From NCBI RefSeq assembly GCF_012273895.1, contig NC_052129.1, positions 3,162,001 through 3,226,000 on the forward strand: DNA of 64,000 nucleotides, written 5' to 3'. Below are positions 29,101-37,867 of this stretch, in pieces. This DNA comes from Zerene cesonia (taxonomy: Eukaryota > Arthropoda > Insecta > Lepidoptera > Pieridae). The notes below the pieces were generated by a model. It did no database searches and had not been told where the DNA came from. It saw nothing but the letters and a program-made list of their open reading frames with translations. The first letter of the stretch is position 1. Every line of letters starts with the position of its first letter. The position numbers were made by a program, and so were the translations under genes.

Positions 29101-32100
29101 AAATGAATAAAATACTATTAATCTCTGGGCTCTGATATAAATATAAAAGTAAATTGATTGTTTGTAACTTGAGACTGATATACGATATTTTGTCCTTAAT
29201 TAGCCTTAATTAAGATCACAAAAGCAATAATCGGCAATACTCAGTATTTTCTATCAAATAAAAGAAGACTATTATTTTTTATTAGCAGTCCGCCTCGACT
29301 TCGCCCGTACATATATAGCCTATAGCACTCGGGGATCACGTACACATCCAATAGTTAAAAATCTTTTGATATTGGTCCAGTGGTTCCCGAGATTAGCAGG
29401 TTCAAACAAAGTTATCAGTATAAAATAGACAATAGATATGTAGCTATGGTGTAATGAATATTAATTTGTCTTACATAATCAGCACACCAGTATACTTTAA
29501 TATCTAGATAGTCACATTTACTCGCACACGACAGAAGTACAGTCGCTGGGAAGAGGGCATACGATAAATTAGTGCGAATTGGTTTTAATGGTACTAATGG
29601 CTTTGATTACATCTGCAAATTACCATGATGTCACACGGTAGCAATATTAACTTGCATTGGTGAGAAAGGAACTGATCGGCGCTATTTGTGACTTAGATTT
29701 TTCGATACATAGTTTTGGTTCTGTCTCCAAAGAAACTTCGAGAGGTTAATAAGTTGATCGTTTGCTTCGCTTATAACTATTATACTATTTTTTGTCGAGT
29801 GCATGTCGAAATGATCAACTACGCTTGGTAAATATAGAAGCAGTTATTTCTATAATATTGAGTCGATAGTTAATGATATCATATCATAGCTATGTATTCC
29901 TAAGATTGGTCCTAGTTAAACATTTTCCGCAACATACCTCATTTAAATGTCTCACAATGTCCAGCTTAGGTTTTTGTAACAAAGGTTTATATGTTATTTG
30001 GTTCATTTTATCACAAAGATATTGAACATCTTTGAGATTAAGCAAATTGTCTCAGAAACTTTACTGTGTAAACAACAATATTTTTTAATCAAAAAGCACA
30101 ATAAATTTAGGAAAGTACAGATTTCATAGCAAACATATTTAAAAGTTTTACGTACCATATAATTTCACCAACTCTATCTAATTTAAATGAGTTCGTTAAA
30201 GTTTAAATTATACGTAGAGGTAATTCATTGACCGCGTGGTGTGGTGTTACGTCAGCAAACAATGATCTCACTCGCGAATGGGTCAGTGGAAATGGGACAC
30301 GACCTAAACAAACTGACACTTCATATGTCCACATATATAAATATATGTGTACAGAACTAAGCTACCTTTTGTTTGCAAAGAAACCGACGTGACCTGAAGA
30401 TGATAGCTTATAATTCTTGCGTACTATTAATATGGTACGCGATGGATTATGGAGCTGTTTGCAAAACAAACATATACATAATAACATAACTCTGTGGAAG
30501 TTTATAAATCGGAAAGTATCAGTTGGAAATAATTAACCGACATTTACATTGTAGAGACAACTATCCTGGAGAGGACCAAACTATATAAATATTATGTGAT
30601 ATGATAGAACAAACTATTTGACAGAAAGAAAACAAAACTGTTAAAAAAGTTGTCAAGACGGCAAAACCTATCATGAATTTCTGTGATCAGTTATTCAAAA
30701 ACTCCTATATCTTGAAATGACAATTATGAAACAAAACAAATTAGGTATGTTAACTTAAATATGAAAAACACAACCAATATTACGATTTAACGAATATCAA
30801 TCTTGCAGTAAAACCAACGACATACGTTTAAAGCTATATAATTATACCTGACTCATCGGAAAATACATAAAAGCAATTAGATTCCTTCCCTTCCCCTCCA
30901 CATCCGTTGATCAATTTGCATAAAAATGGACTTTCAGTAAAGTCGAGTGAAATCACAAATATTTGAATAAGACAGCAAATAGATTGACTGAATAGGCTGT
31001 TATTCAAATTGAGAGATTAAAAGAACTTAGCCTATAATTGAAAATACACTTGGATTTTGCGATTTATAGTCTTGTTTCAATCGGAAGGATACCACCCAAG
31101 GAAATGAACATGAATATAGTTCGACGATATGTGACACACATGAAACTGCATACAACATTTAGTTTATGCCTTCATATTATTTCCGTGTCAATGTAACGAA
31201 ACATTGTTCACATATTGGGATACTTTACGAGACATTAAAAGACACATCCGATTCGTACAATACTCATATCATAGGCTATCATCATACATACTATGCCTAA
31301 CTACATAAGGTATTTGCGACTAATTATTGTGGTGAGACGATGTGTGGCAGTGTGTGTGTGTGTGTAGTGTGTGTATTCACATTCACGTGACATGATCGCT
31401 TGTATACCTTCATGATTTAAAGGATCTGCACTACATGTGTGTCTAGCATGCATATTCAGTTTGCTCATTGGTAATATACACTCAATACTCTCAAATCTGT
31501 CGGCATGAGCAATGTCATTAACACGGCTATTACATTTACAATATTAGGTATGTACCGAAGAGGATTATGTTTCACTCTGATTACAATAAAAAAACATCAA
31601 AAAGTTCACGAATAAAATGTAAAAACGCTTTACTATTTCAAGCTGGCTAATTAAATTGCAACATGGCGGAATACAAATGCACTCCACGAAATAGTTATGA
31701 TATATTTTAACCAATGTACATACGATCTACATATTAACGAAGTTTGCTTTAATAAATTTCAACGTGATAATTTTAGTGTGGGGAAGCTTTCGCGTGAAAA
31801 TTCTATCTAGGCTTTCCAGGTATAAACTATACATGTAAATTGTAACGTAACAAGATATAAAATAGCTATATATATTCGCTTGTATGTGGGATGTGTGGAT
31901 GTGGTGTGCTGGTTTATTGGTAGATTCCTTTAATCTGTCCTTCAGAAAACATAAAATCCACAACACACCGTGTGCATACAATACTGCAATTGTCGAAAAG
32001 ACAAGAAACTGAATAGCTGCATCATTTTTTATTTCATTTTCATTTTCACAATTCACCACTAGTTCGAAGGTCAGGGTCTGTATTATTTTGTACTACTGTT

Positions 32101-35100
32101 TCTGTTTCGTAATAAATTTTACGTACAGCTACATTTATCACAGATGGGGAGTCGAAAGGAAGAGAATAGTACACTTAAGAACCCATCCTAATCTATTAAA
32201 TTTGGTGACAGAAGTAAGGGCTTTGTTACTTACACTAACCTCACTAAATACAGCAACCATTTCAAACACCACAATGCCTATTACATGACGAGGCAATTCT
32301 GTGGCTAGATAATCCTACTGAGATCTAAAACGGCCTATTCACGGCACGGCCTGGTGTCACCCAACAGCTTATTTCGACTATGTCTACATAATACAAATTT
32401 CAAAATATACCAGGATCTACGAGATATTCAAGGGACCACTTTCGCGTTGGTAAAAAAAAATAGAGGATCACAGATTAAACATGGGGGATTGAGGTTGCAT
32501 GAAAATGTATTTTATATGTTTTAACTTTTTTGTCAACCCTCCAAATATGCATTGTTACCAAATTTTGAAAATGGTAAGTAGAAAAAAGTTTGCGAATATT
32601 GTTTTTAAATTGAACAATATCCAACCGTGAACTAACAATGAACATCCTACTAATATTATAAATGCGAAAGTTTTTAAGGATGTGTGTGTGTGTGTGTGTG
32701 TTTGTTGCTCTTTCACACAAAAACTACTGAACCGATTGCAATGAAATTTGGTACGTAGACAGCTGGACAACTGAAATAATATATAGGCAACTTTTTAACC
32801 CGATATTCCTACGAGATATGGACTTACGCGGGTGAAACCGCGGGGCGCAGCTAGTCTACTATAATCAGTTGGTTTCACGCACTAAATTCAAACGTTAAGT
32901 AACCACGTGGGACATTTAAGCGGGCCTGAAGGGAGCGGTGTCGAATTGTCGATACATTGAATCGATATCAATCAAAAGGTATTAAACGACGTGGTGTCAC
33001 ACCGTTCCGTTCGCTAAGCGGCTTAACAAACGTTCAACGTTTTACGTTCACGGCTACTTGACGTTGTTCGACTCTTCGAGCCTATAGGGTCAACACATTT
33101 GATCTGTTCCACACAACAGTGGTTTACACACTTCGTAAATTAGATAATATACGCGTTGATATTCGGATGTTTTACTTTGCGTTATAGTCAGTGTTCATGT
33201 ATGGAGTATGACTTGATTGGGTGTCATTTAGTCTAATGGTTCACACTTAGTACACTCTTTATATGAAGCTCAGCGTCTCATAATCAAAGTCTGAATACAC
33301 TGCCACATAGAATTTATTAATCGTTTCTTTATCACGTTTATTTAGATTGTGTTAACATATGACAAACTAAATAATTATTATTCTTTAATATAAGCACTAT
33401 ATATAAATATATCCTTTATTATATTATCATTCTGTTTATACTTACTACCTCATCTGTTTAACATATCACAAAAAATTCAGCAACGAACACAAAACTATTT
33501 TCACCGTAAACGCCGCTGCTATAGCAAGCGACATCCACCGCGCAAGTTCCTTATTATAACATAATAATTTCAAAGCAAAATCTCAGCATAATTCGGCGAC
33601 AGTAGCGACACTATGAATATGTCATGGCGTCCATTGAAATTGTAGCATTCAACGTGCAGCGCAACCGCACTTTGGATACTGAATTTCAATGAAATTATAC
33701 TGAGGTTTCTTAGAGTACGCTACGGAATTTCAAGCGCGGCTTTATTCACCTCATGACCGCCAATAACCGTCATAATTCCGTTTATAAATCGTGCCTCGAA
33801 ACAGCAGTATAACGAGGAGTATTTCTTTATATTTATATCGGATTTATATAATATAGCTTTCTACGTGAACGTATTGAAATCTTTGGGCAGAAGCTCTTCC
33901 ATTTCTGATCGTTACTATTTTTCTTTACTACTCTTGACGTGAAAGTCAATAACAATTATGGACTATTTAGAATATCTTTAATAATTATATACATCATCAA
34001 ACATCAAAATAAAATAATAAGCTACGAATTCCCCATATTCCATAAATATGCAAAATGACGACAAACTTTTTTTTTTACCTAATCCACAAAAAGTTGTTGT
34101 AAAATGTTTTACTTTGTTGTTCTGTGTTAGCTGTATGCAAATAAACTATAATTGCAAAAAGGTTTAAGAATTTCAGGGCATTCGCTTTTTAAATAGAGCG
34201 GACAATGCTAATTTGTACTTTTTCATTATAATTTATGTAAAAAATTGAATAGCAGCTAATGTACAAAAATGAATAAGATATACTCGTATATATTTATACG
34301 TACATCTTGTTAGTGTATTTAACATATTATATATATAACCAACCAGTATTACTTACTCTCTTTTATATCATATATCAATACGGGCTCTATTAGGTTTACT
34401 TATATAATGTCAAAAAGTCAATAATTAGGAGGCATTTCATTTTCCAATATTTTCTCCATGCTATCCGAAAAAATTAGCAAAATATATAACGGTTCGTTTC
34501 CCACTCAACAGATTTAAAAGCAGAAAATGTCTGGCTATAACTAGCAATGAATAGTAAAGGAAAGCAATGTCCCGTAAAAAAGCTCATTGCGAAGATTTCG
34601 ACTTGCCAGCGTGTAGGTACCGTGAATTGCAAAGTAATTCATTTTGTGGTAAACGTGATCGGGTTGATCAACAGGTACCGAATCCACGAAGTTAAACTTA
34701 CTTCCCAAATACGCTACAGATTTCTACCTAAAATAAGTGAAGAAAACACCAGCAAGGTTTTGAAAGAATTTATTTCTTTTGTACTGGAACAAGCAATCTA
34801 TACGTATTTATACTGTATACATCAAAATGTATTGCTAAGCGTAAAAATCGAAAACGGCTTGACAACTTCGGCAAATTCAAAAAATTCAAATTCAAAATTG
34901 TTTATTTTCGGGGTTCGAGACCGGGCGAGCGTGCAGGAAATAAATTGATTTTTCAATTTATCTGCGCATGTGGATAACATCACCACTGCTTAAACGGTGA
35001 AGGAAAACATCGTGAGGAAACCGGCATGTCCAAGAATTAAAAGTTCGACGACATGTGACATCTGCCAACCCGCACTTGGCCAGCATGGTGGATTATGGCC

Positions 35101-36173
35101 TGAACCCTCATAGGAGGCCTGTGTCCCAGCAGTGGGAACATATATGGGCTGATGATGATGAATCAAATCAGAAGCGAAAATATAATACAACGTGGAGAAA
35201 TTTCATCTCTATTCATATAGACTTAACGGACTTAACGGACGGAATTCGAATCAAAATGAACAAAACTCTCATCACTTCATGTTGTTTCCTCTTACTAACC
35301 GAGTGTCTTTACAAGAAATATGTTTCATGCTGATTCTTCGCAAATGACTTTTTAACACTTGAGTATCTTTTGGCCATGTTAAGATCAAACAAACGGTATG
35401 TCACTCGTATTTCGTTACAATTAGAATTTTAAAACGGGACCAAAAATCTCGAGAACATGCACTATACCAAGGACGAGAAGAACAAGAACAATGTAGAGTG
35501 ACACATAAATGTAGGACAATGCTCAAGATACGACATAATTATCTATTCATAAACAATATGCGCACGGTGAACACGCATTATGCAGCTATATTTAACACAC
35601 ACCTGCCAATGACAAAAAGTGGGCAGATTAACCTCATTCCCGTAACCATTTATTAACTTCACAACTTATAAAAATAGACCAATTGCGTAGTTTCTAGTTC
35701 ATTCAAATTCCGCATAAGTTCCATAGTGCTAGCGCGAATTCGCTAACTACGACACCGGAAAAGTTCATTAATATATTTAAATTTTAGTCAAAGTTACCAC
35801 GAGGCGTAGAGGGTAATTAACTAATTGATGCTTTTAACTCACATAGTCAACTTATACGTGGCAGGTATTTAAAATGCATTCCTTTTCCCATAGTTCTCTT
35901 TATATGACGTCATAAGAACCGGCCTTGCAGCATTTGTAGAATTTTCAAAATTCTTTAATAAAAAACCATTTCTTGAGCATAAATAAATTGAAATCAACAT
36001 TTAGTCTCTCTGTGTAACAGTAAGTAACATTTAAAATTCCAATGTTATTCTCAATTCACTTTCAATACTGGATAAACAGTTAGCCAATGAGCAATATAAT
36101 GCAAAACAAAAAACTATATGAAGAAAACTTACCGGTACAGTGTCCCCGAATGTATTTTCTTCACGCCATCCAT
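5035..36173 (-). CDS. p120ctn: p120-catenin orthologue (armadillo-repeat catenin delta family), 19 coding exons
   Basis: Members of this family bind the juxtamembrane tail of classical cadherins at adherens junctions, stabilise cadherin at the membrane and influence Rho GTPases. Nineteen exons with matching splice phases sum to 2613 nt, giving 870 residues without an internal stop. Residues 1-268 are a low-complexity tail rich in Tyr, His, Gly and Ala with no visible coiled coil. Residues about 269 to 765 are the armadillo domain, opening with LQWRDPNLPEV and containing family hallmarks such as NAAAYLQHL, GACGAL-like NACGALRNLSYGR, VIIPHSGW, KIVENCVCVLRNLSY and NKELIGKYAM. A polybasic loop (CFGGSKKKK, about 529-537) interrupts the domain, as in vertebrate p120. 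Residues about 766 to 870 form a Ser/Asn-rich tail ending PPPNTR, with no PDZ-binding motif like the DSWV of delta-catenin. An insect usually has one gene for the vertebrate p120/ARVCF/delta-catenin/p0071 group, hence this symbol. The start ATG at 36173 has an in-frame upstream stop and a good context (G at -3 and +4). Confidence 0.96.
5666..5720. repeat. Short imperfect tandem duplication
   Basis: The 21-bp unit tataaggtctctctaagggtc at 5666 recurs at 5700 with one change, giving a period of 34 bp. It lies in the p120ctn intron between exons 18 and 19. No function can be inferred. Confidence 0.7.
5797..5930 (-). CDS. p120ctn: p120ctn coding exon 18 (residues 785-829)
   Basis: Acceptor ggggctgcag|GTCAGG, donor CGAGAG|gtaacc. 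Encodes QGTPSSNTSGAPHSPSNANS and ends TIRRHRE. Ser/Asn/Pro-rich C-terminal tail with no known domain. The intron after it holds a small 34-bp duplication. Confidence 0.88.
6880..7090 (+). mobile_element. Retroposon 3' end with ATG/GAT-repeat tail, copy 1
   Basis: Shares a long block with 34917-35161: a conserved core around 'catcaccactgct..aaacggtgaaggaaaacatcgt', then 'accggcatgtcc', 'cctgaaccctcataagagg' and a final run of GAT units. This structure is a common non-LTR/SINE 3' end in Lepidoptera. I cannot name the family with certainty. Its tail ends directly at the 5' splice site of p120ctn exon 17. Confidence 0.8.
7096..7224 (-). CDS. p120ctn: p120ctn coding exon 17 (residues 742-785), end of armadillo domain
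   Basis: Acceptor aatggtgcag|GTCAAG, donor CCAGCG|gtaagt. Encodes QVLMTMWSHAELREVYRKHG, then WREPDFL and an Ala/Ser-rich stretch. 129 nt with the same phase at both ends, and the next exon also opens GTCA, so its removal would keep the frame. The donor abuts a retroposon (see 6880-7090). Confidence 0.93.
7466..7505. repeat. GTGAC-type pentamer repeat in p120ctn intron
   Basis: Repeated gtgacgtgacgtgaggtgacgt units next to the donor of p120ctn exon 16. Low-complexity tract. Confidence 0.7.
7515..7680 (-). CDS. p120ctn: p120ctn coding exon 16 (residues 687-742), armadillo repeat
   Basis: Acceptor gcgaccgcag|GGCACG, donor GCGG|gtgagt. Encodes GTSDDTIAAVLATLNEVIKK and ends RVLKFA. A CGTCA-type pentamer repeat lies just inside the following intron (7466-7505). 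Confidence 0.95.
7835..8007 (-). CDS. p120ctn: p120ctn coding exon 15 (residues 629-686), armadillo repeat
   Basis: Acceptor tccccaccag|GCCTG, donor GATCAG|gtacct. Encodes LPILVELLRMEVDRVVCAVA, then ALRNLAIDQRNKELIGKYAM and a terminal SGNQQHDQ. Strong match to the penultimate p120 armadillo repeat. Confidence 0.96.
8103..8295 (+). mobile_element. SINE-like repeat, copy 1
   Basis: Contains 'ctgatggtaagcgatcaccaccgcccata', a segment shared in weaker form with 9525-9585 and 57885-58010. Such elements are abundant in Lepidoptera. Inserted in a p120ctn intron, opposite to the gene. Confidence 0.7.
8529..8670 (-). CDS. p120ctn: p120ctn coding exon 14 (residues 582-629), armadillo repeat
   Basis: Acceptor ttttttacag|GTTGTA, donor GAAAG|gtgatg. 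Encodes VVPLYMALLQTCSNPETLEA, then AAGALQNLAACYWQPS. Corresponds to the vertebrate block ILEASAGAIQNL. Confidence 0.94.
8921..9093 (-). CDS. p120ctn: p120ctn coding exon 13 (residues 524-581), polybasic loop
   Basis: Acceptor ccatcctag|GAGAG, donor CCTGAG|gtgagt. Encodes ENLGCFGGSKKKKEGSSSNS and later GYSVPKGTEMLWSPE. The CFG-K-rich motif corresponds in place to the basic loop of vertebrate p120 linked to nuclear import and Rho binding. Confidence 0.94.
9238..9329 (-). CDS. p120ctn: p120ctn coding exon 12 (residues 493-524), armadillo insert loop
   Basis: Acceptor gttaaag|GTGTC, donor CCAAAG|gtacag. Encodes CQEIEDPLYDTRAPPTQSTG and ends IQASASK. This is the variable loop that interrupts the armadillo array in p120 proteins. 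Confidence 0.9.
9525..9585 (+). mobile_element. SINE-like repeat fragment, copy 2
   Basis: 'ctggtgttaagtgatcaccgccgcccacaagcaatcacaatgtt' is a diverged, truncated relative of the repeat at 8103. Intronic in p120ctn. Confidence 0.6.
9691..9880 (-). CDS. p120ctn: p120ctn coding exon 11 (residues 430-493), armadillo repeats
   Basis: Acceptor gttgtcgcag|TGTTCC, donor TACCG|gtgggt. Encodes FRNASGVLRNASSAGEYARR and ends KIVENCVCVLRNLSYR, matching the vertebrate KLVENCVCLLRNLSY block almost residue for residue. GC-rich compared with its introns. Confidence 0.96.
9905..9985 (-). mobile_element. Fragment of a CTAG-ended Helitron-like family
   Basis: 'gctctcggggatcacacacatccaa' matches the start of the longer copy at 29284 ('gcactcggggatcacgtacacatccaa'). 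Short remnant beside p120ctn exon 11. Confidence 0.5.
10132..10291 (-). CDS. p120ctn: p120ctn coding exon 10 (residues 377-430), armadillo repeats
   Basis: Acceptor gattgcag|GTTAAA, donor CACGG|gtatgt. Encodes VKELVTGVIWNMSSCEDLKQ and the family signature VNKVIIPHSGWHP. Not covered by any long open frame, but recovered from splice sites and similarity. Confidence 0.95.
10726..10907 (-). CDS. p120ctn: p120ctn coding exon 9 (residues 316-376), armadillo repeats
   Basis: Acceptor tgtgacag|GCGGC, donor GGAG|gtgcgt. Encodes GIPPLVRLVSHESAEVSRNA, then CGALRNLSYGRQNDENKRA and a second GIPALMALL unit. This is one of the clearest p120-type armadillo blocks in the window. Confidence 0.97.
11275..11441 (-). 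mobile_element. CTAG-ended Helitron-like repeat, intronic copy
   Basis: Contains 'tatagccttcctctttaaatggcctatctaacactgaaagaattttt', then 'tcggaccagtagttcc' and 'gcgttcaaacaaacaaactcttcagc'. The same blocks recur at 54335, 55230 and 29284, and in the opposite orientation at 37868. Confidence 0.7.
11886..12074 (-). CDS. p120ctn: p120ctn coding exon 8 (residues 253-316), start of armadillo domain
   Basis: Acceptor ttttttctag|TTCACG, donor TTGG|gtacgc. A Gly/Val-rich linker (HGGVGVGVGREEGGG) leads into LQWRDPNLPEVIGFL and then ANAAAYLQHLTYMDD, the first armadillo repeat of the p120 family. Confidence 0.95.
12303..12399 (-). CDS. p120ctn: p120ctn coding exon 7 (residues 221-253)
   Basis: Acceptor ctgtttcag|GATTCC, donor TTAG|gtgtgt. 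Encodes DSQNGLSLGSTGG, then an acidic GDEEELQKQMAGMAL segment just ahead of the armadillo domain. Confidence 0.9.
12620..12764 (-). CDS. p120ctn: p120ctn coding exon 6 (residues 172-220)
   Basis: Acceptor ttctgtcag|ATACG, donor AAG|gtgcga. Encodes YDSSSLEQLGRHYCV and then a Tyr/His/Pro-rich stretch ending HPAQPFK. 145 nt, completing Arg172 from the previous exon. Confidence 0.9.
12862..12950 (-). CDS. p120ctn: p120ctn coding exon 5 (residues 143-172)
   Basis: Acceptor atattccag|GAGTAT, donor AAAG|gtaatt. Encodes EYVEGGGSASPRSASPGALP and ends HLQQ. 89 nt, phase 0 in and 2 out. Contains two adjacent SP motifs in the unstructured tail. Confidence 0.9.
13205..13345 (-). CDS. p120ctn: p120ctn coding exon 4 (residues 96-142)
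   Basis: Acceptor tctccag|GTGATG, donor CAG|gtttgc. Encodes VMEAVSVGSGYGGAGG, then repeated HYGTYAHYG, ending MPPYMTQ. 141 nt, phase 0 at both ends. Its Met97 could serve as an internal start, by analogy with vertebrate p120 isoforms (inference only). Confidence 0.9.
13543..13665 (-). CDS. p120ctn: p120ctn coding exon 3 (residues 55-95)
   Basis: Acceptor tcctctag|GCTGG, donor CAT|gtaagc. Encodes AGEYPVGGGVEAEYSQYV and continues to SQKYPH. 123 nt, phase 0 at both ends, so skipping it would keep the frame. Tyr-rich tail segment. Confidence 0.9.
13843..13963 (-). CDS. p120ctn: p120ctn coding exon 2 (residues 14-54)
   Basis: Acceptor ttttag|TAACGG, donor CAG|gttgtt. Begins NGPVEGAYGPQHSPVSRSD and ends HHLAMQ. 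Contributes to the disordered N-terminal tail, with an acidic STEDAE stretch. Phase 2 in, phase 0 out. Confidence 0.9.
17307..17321. repeat. (GAT)n microsatellite
   Basis: A short gatgatgatgatgat run inside the long p120ctn intron. It may be the tail of a decayed retroposon, but no body is recognisable. Confidence 0.6.
18230..18329 (+). mobile_element. Helitron-like 3' end fragment
   Basis: Ends 'gccacgggcgcaaccggggcgaacagCTAGt', the CTRR-type terminus preceded by a GC-rich stretch seen in Helitrons, after 'ataggctatattatata'. Intronic in p120ctn. Confidence 0.55.
18898..18946. repeat. Short inverted repeat (hairpin)
   Basis: 'tatcgtgaagaatat' at 18898 is matched by the near-reverse-complement 'atattcttcacgctata' ending near 18946, with about 14 bases between. 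Could be a decayed MITE end or chance. No flanking duplication is clear. Confidence 0.5.
24661..24833 (+). mobile_element. Lep1-like nonautonomous Helitron, copy A
   Basis: Contains the Lepidoptera-specific core 'gctctttcacgcaaaaactactgaac', 'gattgcaatgaaatttggtacg', 'cagctggacaactgg', and ends 'gcggggcgcagCTAG', followed by T. The 5' end is degraded. Helitrons lack terminal inverted repeats and insert at AT, consistent with this site. Confidence 0.85.
27498..27600 (+). mobile_element. Lepidopteran interspersed repeat fragment
   Basis: 'caaccgacttcaaaaaatgaggaggttatcaat' followed by a T-rich 'gtattttttgtgtatgttacctc'. I recognise this as a frequent interspersed sequence in Lepidoptera, but cannot assign its class. 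Confidence 0.5.
28259..28433 (+). mobile_element. Lep1-like nonautonomous Helitron, copy B
   Basis: Begins 'tccttctatataatattataaatgcgaaaat' and ends 'accgcggggcgcagCTAG', with the same core as copies A and C but an internal deletion before the 3' end. Both TC start and CTAG end are visible. Confidence 0.87.
29284..29425 (-). mobile_element. CTAG-family Helitron-like repeat
   Basis: Reads 'gtccgcctcgacttcgcccgtacatatatagcctatagc', then 'ttggtccagtggttcccgagattagcaggttcaaacaaa'. The left edge is the reverse complement of a GC-rich terminus like that at 37979. Intronic in p120ctn. Confidence 0.65.
31351..31374. repeat. (TG)n microsatellite
   Basis: Interrupted TG run in the long p120ctn intron. 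Confidence 0.85.
32645..32854 (+). mobile_element. Lep1-like nonautonomous Helitron, copy C (full-length looking)
   Basis: Starts 'tcctactaatattataaatgcgaaag', holds a (TG)n tract at 32681-32700, then the conserved core and 'acgcgggtgaaaccgcggggcgcagCTAG'. About 210 bp, the most complete of the three copies here, with TC and CTAG termini and a GC-rich hairpin just before the end. Confidence 0.9.
34917..35161 (+). mobile_element. Retroposon 3' end with GAT-repeat tail, copy 2
   Basis: Better preserved relative of 6880-7090: 'catcaccactgcttaaacggtgaaggaaaacatcgtgagg', 'tggattatggcctgaaccctcataggaggcc', 'cccagcagtgggaacatatatgggctgatgatgatg'. Lies in the long p120ctn intron. Confidence 0.8.
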
Positions 36174-36270
36174 GTCTGCCGTGGTATCCTTACCATCGCC
36201 TAGTCGGGTCGCTTAGCAAGCCGGTATTGGTACGCAATTCAAAATCATTTTGAGCTCTTCAGTGGTGTTT
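36133..36270 (-). CDS. p120ctn: p120ctn start exon (5' UTR plus codons 1-13)
   Basis: Reads ATG GAT GGC GTG from 36173, giving MDGVKKIHSGTLY, and ends CG|gtaagt at 36133, which joins T|AAC of the next exon to make Arg14. The exon is preceded by tttattccag at 36271, so at least one further untranslated 5' exon should lie upstream (higher coordinates). An in-frame TAA precedes the ATG within the exon. Coding part: 36133-36173. Confidence 0.9.
36161..36248 (-). promoter_or_regulatory. Two upstream ORFs in the p120ctn leader
   Basis: uORF1 runs 36248 to 36213 (ATG ATT TTG ... TAA, 11 codons plus stop). uORF2 runs 36196 to 36161 (ATG GTA AGG ... TGA, 11 codons plus stop). uORF2 overlaps the main ATG at 36173 in another frame, and its ATG has G at -3 and +4. 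Overlapping uORFs of this type usually lower translation of the main frame. This is inferred from sequence; use of either uORF is unproven. Confidence 0.6.
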
Positions 36271-37262
36271 CTGGAATAAACGTACAAGTTACTATACATA
36301 TCTGAACGACATGAAACATGCTGCTATACGCATTAAGTTAAAATACAATCCCATATATCCCTGGTGGATAAGTGAATTAATTTCCTATCCGAAGTATTGT
36401 ACCTGTCCATACACCCATCAATTAAATCATTATGTGTCTTAGTAAAAGAACTTAATCATCTCTTGCCTACACTTAAATTCTGGACGTAGGGCACACTAAC
36501 TGGACTTATTGTACAAAAACAATTAAATAAAAATCTTTAACGCCTTCACCCAGCAAAGCACATACAATAGACACAGGTCTAAGTTATAATACGCGCCGTT
36601 TTTGTATCGGGGGTTAAAAAGCAAACGAGCAATAGCAATCGACTATAATCGACGCATGTGCTGCTAGGTTTTTATTAGATACACAATGGGATTGAGATAT
36701 ATTTTTGATATACGAAAGTGCCTATACTTCCTTAATAACCGAGAACAATTTTGTCATATGTTTAATCTATACTATACCAATAAAAGATTGCAGAACTTTT
36801 TCATTTTTTTTTTTTTTTGTTTCTCTCAACATCTGGTTGGCTCTCGGGAAATAGAACAAAAAAATACAGTCCAAGTCCAGTCCAGTACTTTGGAGACAAC
36901 CGGGGTCTACCGAGCAATCCCAGTCTAATGAAACATTGAGATACAAATCCAAATCATTAATAATTTCACTATTGTATATTAGAGTAGGCTTGACAAAGGT
37001 TCCTAGTATGACGTACCGCCTAAATTACACCATTGTTTTCGATATTAGCACGTTTAATGCGATCAATGAACACTATTAAAACTATACAAATCCAAAGCAA
37101 CATAATTAATAAACTAATATATATTAATAAATAATAAACAAAATTAAATATTCATTTGGTGAATTAATTTTAGTTAGCTATATAAATAGATAGCATGTTT
37201 TAGGTTTTTCTTCCGGTATATTTTACAAGTCACATCTACCCGATTTAACCATACATGAAAAA

Positions 37263-37400
37263 ACTAGCTGTTGTCCACAGCTTTCCTCGCGTGGTCATCC
37301 CTTTGGGGGCAGAATTTATCAAAATCTCTAAGCGGATGCCTACATCATAGTTGCTTTCTGCATGTCAAATTTCGCGATTTATAAATAAAGATTTTGAGAA
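37263..37400 (-). mobile_element. Helitron-like repeat fragment
   Basis: 'actagctgttgtccacagctttcctcgcgtgg' looks like a reverse-complemented CTAG terminus, followed by 'aaaatctctaagcggatgcctacatcatagtt'. A Lepidoptera repeat type judged by its end structure; the other end is unclear. Confidence 0.5.
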
Positions 37401-37867
37401 AGTTTACGTAGACTCATCAACTATATTGAAATTTTGTATCCGTACTCATAATAGTGCACTAAAACTAATAACACAGCCAATATAAGGATAAAAAAATACC
37501 GGCAATTTTCACGTTCTATGTAGACTTGTGTTTAATCAAATTAACATCGTTAGCTCGAACAATTGTAATGACGGAGCCGTCCCAGGCATAATGGAGCTAA
37601 GGGCGCTATTCAAAAATTCATGTAATTTTGTAGTTGATATTTAACTAGAATTTTTTTAATGACAAAATTGTCCCATATTACATTATACACACAATTATTA
37701 CACAATACAATTTTGTTATATAATTGGGATATTTATAAATACCCACTTTTTGTTAATGAGCAATTATGTTAAAAGTACATTAACCTTCTTACTCGGTCTT
37801 AAATGTAACATATATCAACTAATAATATAAAAGAATAAGATTAGTGGTATGATGTTTTCTTACAAAA

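Larger units (their letters stand above)
13964..36132 (-). other. 22-kb first coding intron of p120ctn
   Basis: Bounded by CG|gtaagt at 36133 and ttttag|TAACGG at 13963. It is AT-rich with no exon I could recognise. It carries three Lep1-like Helitron copies (24661, 28259, 32645), two fragments of another CTAG-ended family (18230, 29284), a retroposon copy (34917), a (TG)n run and a short hairpin. The longest open frames inside (34547-34948 plus strand, 31727-32059 minus strand) look like chance AT-rich frames. A first intron of this size often holds enhancers, but none can be identified here. Confidence 0.8.

Noticed and set aside
31727..32059. 110-codon minus-strand frame
   Set aside because: Hydrophobic stretch but no recognisable family, no splice or promoter context; likely chance.
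34547..34948. 133-codon plus-strand frame
   Set aside because: No domain or similarity recognised, composition like surrounding AT-rich DNA, and it runs into the retroposon at 34917.
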